Positions 11,101-19,740 of a stretch of DNA of 64,000 nt are shown here, in pieces. The stretch lies in contig CM060969.1 of assembly GCA_030765045.1 (NCBI GenBank), positions 52,805,216 to 52,869,215 on the forward strand, written 5' to 3'. The number at the start of each line of letters is the position of its first letter. Position 1 is the first letter of the stretch. The position numbers were made by a program, and so were the translations under genes. This DNA is from Tenodera sinensis. Taxonomy: Eukaryota; Arthropoda; Insecta; Mantodea; Mantidae. The notes under the pieces are model-generated. The model was given only the letters and a program-made list of their open reading frames with translations, was not told where the DNA came from and made no database searches.

Positions 11101-12867
11101 ATGGAGGGAGATTCGGAAACCAGGATGATGGCAATGATGAAAGAATTATTTGCCAAAATGGAAACGTCATACGACAACCTCGCTGCCAAAATGAAGACGG
11201 CAAACGACAACCTCGCTACAGAAATGAAGACGAGAAACGACAACCTCGCTGCCGAGCTGAAAGAGATGAAGATGGAGCTATTGGTGAAAATTGATGGCGA
11301 ACTGATTGGCGTGACGGAAGACGTTGAAGAACTCGGCGAAAAGGTGGAAGACCTCTGCCAGCATGCGGACGTCGTGGAGGACGACGGGGAACGTCTTGGC
11401 GCCCTGGTAGTAAGAGTTGACGAGAGCGTCAAAGTACTGGATGCCAGGGGCAGACGGAATAGCGCGGAGCCGGAGAGGGAGCACCTAGTGGCCGAGACAA
11501 CAGTCGCGCCCGTTTCGGATGATATGAGGGAAGACCTGGAACAACTCAGCGAACTGATTGGCGTGACGGAAGACGTGGAACAACTCGGCGAACTGATTGG
11601 CGTGACGGAAGACGTGGAACAACTCGGCGAACTGATTGGCGTGACGGAAGGCGTGGAACAACTCGGCGAACTGATTGGCGTGACGGAAGACGTGGAACAA
11701 CTCGGCGAACTGATTGGCGTGACGGAAGGCGTGGAACAACTCGGCGAACTGATTGGCGTGACGGAAGACGTGGAACAACTCGGCGAACTGATTGGCATGA
11801 CGGACGACGTGGAAGAACTCGGCGAAAAGGTGGAAGACCTCTGCCAGCATGTGGACGTCGTGGAGGACGACGGGGAACGTCTTGGCGCCCTGGTAGTAAG
11901 AGTTGACGAGAGCGTCAAAGTACTGGATGCCAGGGGCAGACGGAATAGCGCGGACCCGGGGAGGAAGCACCTAGTGGCCGAGGCGACAGTTGCGCCCGTT
12001 TCAGATAACGAAAGTGTACGTCTCGGGGAAGACAAAGGGGCAGTTCAGGGACGTCGTCGAGGATCCTCTGTAGGAGTGTGTCGGGTATGTAACGAACCAG
12101 GATATGACGTGGAGGACGATCAGCAGGGAAGCGCACAAGCAAACGAGCATCACGCGAGAACCGACTTGGCGTGTGACATGGGGGGACCGTCGGAGCCATC
12201 CAATCACCTGACGCATAGTGCCGTGAACGGAAGGATGGTGGACATCATCTTGGACGGCAGGATACAGGAGAGGCCGTGCCGAGCACGAGTGAACACGAGT
12301 GCAGCGGTGGACGCGACTCGCGCGGATGTGGTGGGGTTTGTTGCCGGACCCATCGGAAGCATGGTGGCTGCGAAGGTGCGCCAGAGAGGTCGGCGGACAT
12401 GGTACCCAGCGAGCCGTTTCCAAGTGCGCAGGATGGCCCGCCAACACACCAGGAAGAAGGGCAACTGGACGAGAGACCGTCAAGACCGGCGGTACTGTTG
12501 CAGAATTTCGAAGCAGGATGGCATACATCGTCCTACCCGGACCAAGGGACACTATCCAACAGCGATACCTAGGATCGTGCCTCCTGGAGAAGAGGTTCGA
12601 TGGGTTAGTCCACCAGGGCGCAAGGGAGTTGCCGCAGTGATAGTGCTGGTCGGGACGACCACCTCTGAGGAGGGAGCAGTGTCACCGCGCCCGCCGCATC
12701 TAATTGCCGACAGCAGCAGTGTCAGCCATCGCATTATTGTCGGCACTACCGCAAAGGAGCCGAAGGAAAGAGACAGAGAATGGCCGCATTGTTGGGGCGC
12801 TTGCCGAAAGAGAGAAAAGGATAGAAGCTTCTGGAATCTTCCTCTTTGTATTCCACCGAATAACTGA
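11101..12867 (+). CDS. gag-like coiled-coil protein with degenerate protease remnant
   Basis: 588 codons without a stop, starting 80 bases after the LTR at the first ATG of the frame. Residues 1-75 are rich in Met/Lys/Glu/Leu heptads and predicted coiled coil. Residues 146-236 are seven copies of a 13-residue unit (VEQLGELIGVTED, variants ending in G or DD), coded by a 39-bp minisatellite. Near-identical ~67-residue segments flank it (residues 75-141 and 237-303: VEELGEKVEDLCQH... to VAPVSD). Around residues 375-405, NGRMVDIILDGRIQERPCRA is followed by VNTSAAV, where a retropepsin would carry VDTGA. Asn398 replaces the catalytic Asp, so the protease should be dead. No zinc knuckle or polymerase is seen. 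The frame runs into the 3' LTR, so the native C-terminus is unclear. Confidence 0.55.
   Translation: MEGDSETRMMAMMKELFAKMETSYDNLAAKMKTANDNLATEMKTRNDNLAAELKEMKMELLVKIDGELIGVTEDVEELGEKVEDLCQHADVVEDDGERLGALVVRVDESVKVLDARGRRNSAEPEREHLVAETTVAPVSDDMREDLEQLSELIGVTEDVEQLGELIGVTEDVEQLGELIGVTEGVEQLGELIGVTEDVEQLGELIGVTEGVEQLGELIGVTEDVEQLGELIGMTDDVEELGEKVEDLCQHVDVVEDDGERLGALVVRVDESVKVLDARGRRNSADPGRKHLVAEATVAPVSDNESVRLGEDKGAVQGRRRGSSVGVCRVCNEPGYDVEDDQQGSAQANEHHARTDLACDMGGPSEPSNHLTHSAVNGRMVDIILDGRIQERPCRARVNTSAAVDATRADVVGFVAGPIGSMVAAKVRQRGRRTWYPASRFQVRRMARQHTRKKGNWTRDRQDRRYCCRISKQDGIHRPTRTKGHYPTAIPRIVPPGEEVRWVSPPGRKGVAAVIVLVGTTTSEEGAVSPRPPHLIADSSSVSHRIIVGTTAKEPKERDREWPHCWGACRKREKDRSFWNLPLCIPPNN
11536..11808 (+). 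repeat. 39-bp in-frame minisatellite, 7 copies
   Basis: Unit GTGGAACAACTCGGCGAACT followed by GATTGGCGTGACGGAAGAC. Copies differ by single bases, keep the frame, and alternate D/G at the last codon, suggesting recent expansion by two-unit steps. Confidence 0.9.
12660..12679 (+). promoter_or_regulatory. polypurine tract
   Basis: Purine-rich GAGGAGGGAGCAG immediately before the 3' LTR, the usual plus-strand primer site. Confidence 0.6.
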
Positions 12868-13164
12868 ACTTTCCAGAATAGTGCCTGGGAGATATAAATA
12901 GCGGTAAAGTGCGACAGGAGACAGTGAGTCAGACGTATGTGAAGGTTGAGTAGTCGTGCCGACGGAGACGGACAGACGTATGTGAAGTCGACGGAGAAGA
13001 GTTAGTTCTTTGTGTTACGAATTCGGAGCCGTGCTGTTGGAGAATCGGAAAAGACTTTCTTGCTGTTGCAACGAGTGTACAAGTTACTGTTTACGGAAAT
13101 AAAAGTGTTTCTTTATCTCGACTACATCTGTCTACTTTACTTCACACCCACACCAAAAGTTACA
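12680..13164 (+). repeat. 3' LTR, family 1
   Basis: 485 bp, same length as the 5' LTR. Differences seen: CCGCATCT for CTGCATCT near the start, GGATAG for GGACAG, and AAGGTTGAG for AAGGCTGAG. Confidence 0.9.
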
Positions 13165-14310
13165 ATATATATATATTATAGAATATTATTCTAATATTCC
13201 CCTCGTACCTACAAGGAAATAAGCAATGTACAAATGTTTATCTCAACTAACACGAAAAAGATATAGGAATAAGAGTTTGCAAGAATGGTTAGTACAAAAG
13301 TAGAGATAGTCATGTGAGTGCAATACATCAGGCTTTTAGAAAAAGGACCGTGTGTTTATCTGTGTGCCCGTCAGTCTTTGGACTGCATAACTCAAAAACG
13401 AAAAGTCAGTTAAAAACCAAAGTTGGTATTTAAGTTTAATGGCTTTCAAGGATGCGACACTAAGATTTTGAAGAACATTACACCACCCTCAATTACCCTT
13501 TACATGGACAATTTTCGAAAGTTTTGATTTTCTTGAAATGACCCTGACGATCTTGATTAAAACACCATATGTTTAAGATATTTTTACGGAAAATGAAATG
13601 CATATTTTGAATTTTCCAGCTATAGCCCATGTAGTCCTATTTACTCTGGATGGCTTTTGCATAACTGGTAAACCTTAGAAGATAGACAAAATCTTACTGT
13701 ACAAAAAATGTAGATCACACAATTTATGCCCGAATAAAATTTTTTGTAGAGTGAACCATTTCGGAGATATTCCTTGTTCTTTGTGTTAGTTTTGGAGAAC
13801 TTATACTTCAGCCAAATGAACCATCGTTATTCATTTTTATGTGTTAAATGTGCAAAGAGACTGGAATCTCAAAGCTTTAAAACATTTGACTATCTCTCAA
13901 ACATACTGTATTCTAATATTCCCTTTGCACCTACAAGGAAGTAAGCAATCATTTGTATAAATATTTATCTCAACTAACATGAAGAAGATATAGGAATAAG
14001 ACTTCTTAAGAATGGTTATTACAAGAGTAGAGAAAGTCATGTGAGTGCAGCACATCAGCTTTTTTTCTTTCTTTTTTTTGTATGTTAACTGCACTAAGAA
14101 AACGAAATCTGAAAGCTTTAAAACATTTGACAATCTCTCAAAGCCTACTGTATTCCCATATTCCCCTTGTAGCTACAAGGAAATGAGGAAGAAGATAATT
14201 TCTGCGAATGTTTATCTCGACTAATACGAAGAAATGGGAATAAGAGTTTGTAAGAATGGTTGTTACAGGAGTAGAGTAAATCATGTGAGTGCAACATATC
14301 GGAGTTTTAA
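13165..14310 (+). repeat. repeat family P, end of copy a plus copy b with duplicated 3' module
   Basis: 13165-13345 completes the copy split at 10001 (TATTCCCCTCGTACCTACAA, then GTAGAGATAGTCATGTGAGT). 13346-14080 is a second copy in tandem, lacking the first ~100 bp. Its ~230-bp 3' module (CTCAAAGCTTTAAAACATTT to CATGTGAGTGCAGCACATC) is repeated again at 14081-14310, so the family has an internal tandem habit. Confidence 0.75.
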
Positions 14311-15225
14311 AATTAAAGACAAATAAAAATATAATTTCAAAATATCAGGGCCAAAGAGAGAGGGGGGGGGGGCTTTATGGAGAAATGCCTCAGATTCGAA
14401 ATTTTTGCGCACAATCAAATTTAGGTTAATTACTCAAATTTAAATCGTGGGGTGTAACATAGATACGTATCTAATCATTATGCCAGGGGTTTAGAGGAGA
14501 AATAACACATTCTATGCAGTTAATGGAGTTATACGAAAAACCCTCTAAAAGAAAATAAGGAAAAGGCACCCTCTCTCCCCAATGACGTTTATATTTATAT
14601 AACTTGTATAAGCTATTTTTATGAAAGCTTATTTTTCTATCAATGTCATGTTAATTGAAATAAATCTTAGCAGAACTAATTTCATCATCATTTCGTTGTA
14701 AGTATGGGGGTATAGAGCATATGGATTAATAAAATATTTAAAAAGGGGCACTATGTGATGGTACAAACATTCCATTATTTTTCTATGGCATCGTGAGAAA
14801 CAAACAAATAGTGGTGGTACTTAAAAATGACAAAAGTATCGAAAAATTGAAAACAACAATAATGGTTATCCGGAAATGACTGTTGCTGCGAAACGTTATT
14901 TGAAATATATTGTCTTTTAAGGAGTTTTACAGTTTTGTACTTTACATTTTGTCTATCTCTTGAGATTTAAAGATAATCGTAACAGAATAGAGCATTGAAC
15001 AAGGATGGAGAGCAATGAGTATCCAAAGGCAAAGACATAACCAGAGAAGCTTGTTTTGTGTTCTCTTGATGCAGGCGTTCACAGTGGCTGGCTCTGACAC
15101 AAACATAACTGTAAACTTACAACACAAATATACAAGTTTGCAAGCTTTCATCGTATTTATGTCAAACTCAAACATAAGAAGCTAAGCAATCGGAACTGTT
15201 CTCCACTTGCTATATCTCGTAATTA
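14311..15225. other. unassigned stretch
   Basis: Contains a G-run near 14363. No gene or mobile element recognised. Confidence 0.5.
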
Positions 15226-15441
15226 TTGTACCATCTCACACCAGATATTGGGTCGCTGCTTGTTGACATGCTGTTTTTCTGTTTAAGATCACGTGTCAGA
15301 AATCCCTGGTGTATCTATAACCTTTTTTGTAAGATGGTCGCTCTCTTGCGACTGTCTAGCGTTTTGCTTCTTTTTCTGTTCGAAGTTGTTAATGACAACG
15401 TAACACTGAATTTGTGCTTAAGCTTTACGTTTTTACTTCAG

Positions 15442-15598
15442 TATTTAAAGGAGGTACAAAAATTAAAGGCATATGAAATCGAACCATACCGAAGACTCCA
15501 GCAAATCGTATGTTTGCTCCTAGTATTAGCGCTGTCGAATATGGGACAAGAATCTTTCGCACCTGAACCGATAACATTATCTTCATTGATTACCTCGG
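15442..15598 (+). CDS. candidate internal exon, function unknown
   Basis: Bounded by a good acceptor (CTTTACGTTTTTACTTCAG ending at 15441) and a perfect donor (TCGG|GTAAGT at 15599). The frame is open from 15226 to 15690. The exon would encode YLKEVQKLKAYEIEPYRRLQ, then a hydrophobic stretch (IVCLLLVLALS), then NMGQESFAPEPITLSSLITS, resembling the end of a signal peptide or a membrane segment followed by an extracellular stretch. An upstream ATG in the same frame starts another hydrophobic run (MVALLRLSSVLLLFLF). I do not recognise the protein. Chance is quite possible in AT-rich DNA. Confidence 0.25.
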
Positions 15599-15934
15599 GT
15601 AAGTATTTAAAAATGATAAGTGTCAATCTTATAGTTAGACAAATTTATTTTCTAATCACGACTCTGCAACTCTCTCCTTACCATGCTTAGATCGCGAGCT
15701 ATGCATTTTTGTTTCACTTGGTTATCGTCATTTAACATTCTGTACCTGGGCGATCAAGCTTCGCTCGGCGTTGCCGCCCCCTCCCTTTTTGTGAAATTTT
15801 GTTTTTTGGGAGAAGATATTTATTTAGATAAACTTGATAAGCAAAGCGTTAAATGCATAAAACTTTTTGTCGCAATTGTTAAGAGTCATTTCCGAGATAC
15901 AAGAGATATAGAAATACATATAAATATTTCATAA

Positions 15935-16010
15935 GCACCATCATTTGAGCAGTAAAACGTCTACTGCTGAACGCAGGCCTCCCCCATAGATATCCACCTA
16001 GTATGAGGTC
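15935..16010 (-). mobile_element. LINE 3' end fragment
   Basis: On the minus strand the sequence reads GGTGGATATCTATGGGGGAG, then GCCTGCGTTCAGCAG, ending in an ATGATGG-type tail. This resembles the conserved 3' end of widespread insect LINEs (gGLRSAVD/CVQQWT coding end). Only ~75 bp remain. Confidence 0.4.
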
Positions 16011-16466
16011 TTCGTCGAGCATTTCTTTCACTAAGGAGCTCAGTGCTTTGGTGCTGAGGTCGACTCCATCTTCCAGGGCGTTGACCAAGGTCTTTCATCT
16101 TCCCTTCAAGTTCTTCCATGGCTTCCTTAATCCCGGCCAGTCACTCGTTAGTATACTCCGATAGCTCATCTTCATATCGGACATTCTCGTTTTCATCTTT
16201 TCCATGCCGAAGTTTACACTTTTCAATTCGGCTTCCATTTTTGTTTCCATATTTTTCATTCGTAGTTTACATTTTTCAATTCGGCTTCCATATTTGTTTC
16301 CATCTGCCACATTCCGGAATTCATTTCATCTCCCATTACGTCCATCTCGGTTAACATTTGTTTCATCAACTGTTCGATATCGTGCTTTTCGTCGCACGCC
16401 TGACACCAATTGTGACAACTTTACTTTTCTAACTACTTCTTTATTTTTTATTAAAACACCAGAACG
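16011..16466 (-). mobile_element. 5' piece of a Gypsy-like LTR retrotransposon
   Basis: Read on the minus strand: an LTR end (...GTTGTCACA, ending at 16410), then ATTGGTGTCAGGCGTGCGAC, a tRNA-Leu-like primer binding site, then MKQMLTEMDVMGDEMN and, after a frameshift, METKMEAELKSVNFGMEKMK. This is a Met/Lys/Glu-rich coiled-coil gag start similar in style to the 11101 protein but not the same. Only ~55-70 bp of LTR remain before the SINE B. A fragment with stops and frameshifts. Confidence 0.6.
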
Positions 16467-16480
16467 AACTATAAGTAGTA

Positions 16481-16828
16481 ACGTAACGTAAACCCCGCGC
16501 GACAGCCCACGAAGGGGCAAGGCCTACCGCCCAGCCGCTGCGTCCCCCACCTCTGCCCACTACAGGCGTCATTGGTGAGGTGCAGTACTGGAGGGTGGGA
16601 CGTGGTCAGCGCCCCGAGCCCTCCCGGCCAGTTATGCGGTTTTCTAGGGGGCCGCTACTTCTTCATCAAGTAGCTCCTCAATTGGTCCCTCCGGGACCTA
16701 ACGAGGCTGAGTGCACCCCGTGCCAGACCTCCCAGAGGGGATAAAATCCCCCTGCTGGTACCGGGGATCGAACCCGGGTCCTCCGCGTCAGAGGCAAGCG
16801 CGCTACCAACTGCGCTACGGAGGCGGTC
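16481..16828 (-). mobile_element. tRNA-derived SINE, family B (head type b)
   Basis: Flanked by the perfect 14-bp duplication AACTATAAGTAGTA (16467-16480 and 16829-16842). On the minus strand the head reads CCTCCGTAGCGCAGTTGGTA (A box), CTCTGACGCGGAGG, and GGTTCGATCCCCGG (B box). The body (GGTGCACTCAGCCTCGTTAG, then GACCACGTCCCACCCTCCAG, then GGGCAGAGGTGGGGGACGCA) is shared with copies at 25405, 41727 and 61232. Confidence 0.9.
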
Positions 16829-16845
16829 AACTATAAGTAGTACAG

Positions 16846-17525
16846 GAAGAAAAGCTAGTTGATAAGGCCACGTGAATGTAACACGCATTTCTGTTTCAGT
16901 CATATAGAAAATTGTATGAATTGTTCCTCGAAATGGGAATAGTGAAAGAAATGTGATTGAGTTTAGTAAACGAGGAATTAGTAGAAAAACTGTGTGAACG
17001 TTAAACGTTGCACTTATATTCCAAATATATAGACAAATGTAGGAATTGTTTGTAGAAGAGGGAGTAGTGTGCTATGCAAAAGAAAAGGAAGTAGAGAAAA
17101 CCATGTGAACGGAATAAGTTGCGTGGTAAAATGAATTGCATAAAAGCCTTCTCCATGAAAAAAAAAACACTTAGATGTGTCAATTTTCATGGCGATCGGT
17201 CAACCGGTTTTGGAGTTTACTCACCCTTCAACATACAATATGTGTAAGCGTTGTATGTATGAAGTTGATAAACGATAGAGAATAACATGTGAATTGTTAG
17301 GTAAAACAAAAGTGAGTAGAGAAAATAGTATGAATGTAATACGTTGTATTTCTATTTCAAACGTAGAGCACATTGTATGAATTACATGTTGAAGGGCGAG
17401 TTGCGAAAGGAGACTGATTGTGTCTTGTAAATGAAGAATTAGTAGAGGAAATCGTGTGAATGTAATACGTTGCATTTATATTTCAGTCATAGAAAATTCT
17501 ATGAATTGTATGTTGAAGGGCAAAG
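16846..17525 (+). repeat. tandem repeat family Q, second array
   Basis: Same monomers as at 7611-8665: ATTTCTGTTTCAGTCATATA, GAATTGT, GTAGAGAAAACCATGTGAAC. The same terminal unit follows near 17135-17222 (GCATAAAAGCCTTCTCCATG, A run, TTTTCATGGCGATCGGTCAA), then more monomers. Confidence 0.75.
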
Positions 17526-18140
17526 CTGTGCTTTATTAGGAATGTTTTTTTCACATTACCAATTCTAAAAAGAATAAGGAGAGCAACATTTATCATTTTG
17601 TTATTTAGAAAACAGGCTCATTGTGATAACTATTCTTAAAAATACCCCCAGTCAAACATTTTGTCCCCCTGTCCCATTGGGAGTGGTTTCTGCTTTACTG
17701 TTCCTAAAGGAGCACAGAAAACACTTATACTTTTTCACAAAAGCATTGAGACAATACCCAAATTGCTTCTTGCTGAAGACTTTCAGCCTCTAGCTCTGTT
17801 TGGGGTGCTATATTTTTCCGATAGACCCTTAATTAGTGTGATACCGGGCACGGCGCACAACAAAGGATGCCCGGAGCTAAACTACTTCACAGCACACACC
17901 AGGTCGACGAGCAAACAAAGGCGTTCGAGGTCAGGTTACCTCGCGCGACTGTTTGCGCATACGTGACTAACAACAATGGGTGCGGGGTATATCAAAGGCG
18001 CACACGGTCAAGCTTCCCCACACCACTCGATCGAGCAAGCACGTGATAATCAGAGGGGTTTTCACCAAATGATTCAAGAAACGTTCGGCGGCCGGCTTGT
18101 TTGTGGAAGTCTAGAAAGTTCCGTGTTACGTCGTCCTCAC

Positions 18141-18148
18141 TATATAAG
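18141..18148 (+). promoter_or_regulatory. TATA box of LTR family 2
   Basis: TATATAAG about 15 bases after TTACGTCG. In the 32.7-kb copy the same position reads TTACGTCA, a CRE/ATF-like half palindrome. Confidence 0.55.
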
Positions 18149-18440
18149 GAGGCGAGGAAACAGCAGAACGAGTAACCGATATGAGTCGGTCAGGTATCAC
18201 TGAGTGCGAGACAGCTGTGTGTGTGTTTGCGCGCGCGCGCGCGTGTGTGTGTTACTGTTGTGAAAGGTACGTGGCGTTGAAGAGAAGGTGATTTAACGAT
18301 GGTATCATTAAGTTAGTGTATGAGAGAGAAAGGGAAGAAATACAGTGAAAGGACTGAGTCAAGGTTACGGGGAATAAACACTTCTGTGTTGGATTATCAC
18401 GAAAGACTGTAAACTGTATGTAACGTCAGTAGAAGAGAAT

Positions 18441-18681
18441 CGTGGCTAACGAAAAAGACAGACTGCGGTTGGAATCAAAGTTACGTAGCAATGGTAGTCT
18501 GATACATGGGCAACATTGTATGAAACTGTATGGTTTTTATGAATTCAACGAGAAATTTGTTTGATTGTTTAGAATATGGATGTATTAGACAATTGTGGTT
18601 TTACTTCATTGGGCCATTACTGGACTAGGAGAATTAAGTCACTGCAGTTCGCACCGTAGCCTGTCTTTTTCGTTAGCCACG
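18441..18681. mobile_element. 241-bp MITE with 8-bp target duplication
   Basis: Terminal inverted repeats: CGTGGCTAACGAAAAAGACA at the left and its complement TGTCTTTTTCGTTAGCCACG at the right, extending imperfectly to ~28 bp. Flanks AAGAGAAT (18433-18440) and AAGAGAAC (18682-18689) form an 8-bp duplication. The empty site AAGAGAAC is present in the related LTR at ~40707. No coding capacity. An 8-bp duplication suits hAT, P or MULE-like transposases. The ends are not typical hAT, so the superfamily is open. Confidence 0.85.
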
Positions 18682-18786
18682 AAGAGAACTGTGCAAATGT
18701 TGAGAAAAAAATAAAGCGATAGAAGAGTAATTGGACTGGAGTGATTTTGTCGTTTTGTCACAGTTTATTTACTCTTATCCCGAAGA

Positions 18787-18787
<1 letters not shown>

Positions 18788-18872
<85 letters not shown>
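18788..18872. repeat. (GT)n microsatellite
   Basis: ~85 bp of uninterrupted TG/GT. Confidence 0.97.
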
Positions 18873-18873
<1 letters not shown>

Positions 18874-19504
18874 GAAATTTCCTGAAAAGATCCCAATGTG
18901 ACTCCCATCGAAAAATGTTGAATCCCATTTCACATTGGGGATAATCAGTACATCACTACTAATAAAAGCATGAAGAGAGCAACGGTTACCTTTTATCAAG
19001 CAAAAGTATTGAGAAAACACCCGTCCATGTTAAAGTTGTCTGCTTTCGAACATTTTTACGCCTTCTATAAACACCTACATTTCACGTTTTGGTAATTATA
19101 TTCGGCTTAATAGAAGTTCAACAGCTAAATACCTGAAATCAGGATACCTGTTTTGCAGCTAATTTGTCGAAGTTGCGAAACAGTTCTGCAATGTTAGAGA
19201 CACTGGCGGCTTATATCTAATTGCTGTTGGTGCCAAAATGCAAGACGTTACTCTTGCAACGTTAATGAGATTGATACCATATACATTTGCTCAAGTTGCT
19301 TAACACCTCTAGCATACACCAGTGCATGGCAGCACCACCTATGCAGTTCTCAACCCCGACACTTATCCTCATCTCGTCACAAAGTACGACTCACTCCTCG
19401 TCACAGTGAATGCATTCCTCAGTAAGTATCTTCTGAGAGTCTTTTGCTGAATTTAATACCTCCGAGAATGAAAGCCGACTACGGACCAATTAGCGAAACT
19501 GGAT

Positions 19505-19740
19505 TCATTGCCGAATGTGATGACTCTGGTGTAACAAGCGAGACTCACATCCAGAAGATTCGATTCCATCAATCGGCCACTGTGACCTTGGAGTTTTCGT
19601 AGTTTTCCCTTATCGGTAGGTGTGGTTTCTCATCTACCACATTTTCTTTCCCTTATTTCCCTTTCACTCCGATTTCTTCTCATGTTCCAGGTGTGTTTCA
19701 AGGTTTCGTGATGTATGGCGCTACCGGACAGATGGCACAG
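19505..19740 (+). mobile_element. possible tRNA-derived SINE, family D (degenerate)
   Basis: GATGACTCTGGTGTAACAAG resembles an A box region and AGATTCGATTCCATC a B box. They are followed by GTGACCTTGGAGTTTTCGTA and a pyrimidine-rich part, a layout usual for arthropod SINEs. No duplication or second copy in this window. Confidence 0.35.

Larger units (their letters stand above)
10537..13164 (+). mobile_element. non-autonomous Gypsy-like LTR retrotransposon, young
   Basis: Two 485-bp direct LTRs (10537-11021 and 12680-13164) begin TGTCACCGCG and end AAAAGTTACA. Compared by eye they differ at about three positions, all transitions. A primer binding site follows the 5' LTR and a purine-rich tract precedes the 3' LTR. 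The interior is only ~1.66 kb, with one open frame and no reverse transcriptase, RNase H or integrase, so movement would need enzymes supplied in trans. AT repeats on both sides hide the exact target duplication. Confidence 0.88.
17837..18762 (+). mobile_element. solo LTR, family 2, with MITE insertion
   Basis: Starts TGTGATACCGGGCACGGCGC and ends TTTTGTCACA. Family members: 32697 (5' part), 40437-40785 (3' part), 44687-45329 (complete). Promoter block TTACGTCGTCCTCACTATAT with a TATA box at ~18141; AATAAA at 18710. After subtracting the inserted MITE and its duplication the LTR is about 677 bp. No internal region adjoins it, hence a solo LTR left by recombination. Confidence 0.8.

Noticed and set aside
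11064..12035. Minus-strand 323-codon Ser/Pro/Thr-rich frame opposite the gag-like gene
   Set aside because: Mirror of the 39-bp repeat and GC-rich coding strand; the plus frame carries the LTR-element context and protease remnant.
16745..16828. Functional tRNA gene on the minus strand
   Set aside because: Good A and B boxes, but it is fused to a SINE body with a target duplication and recurs with that body elsewhere.
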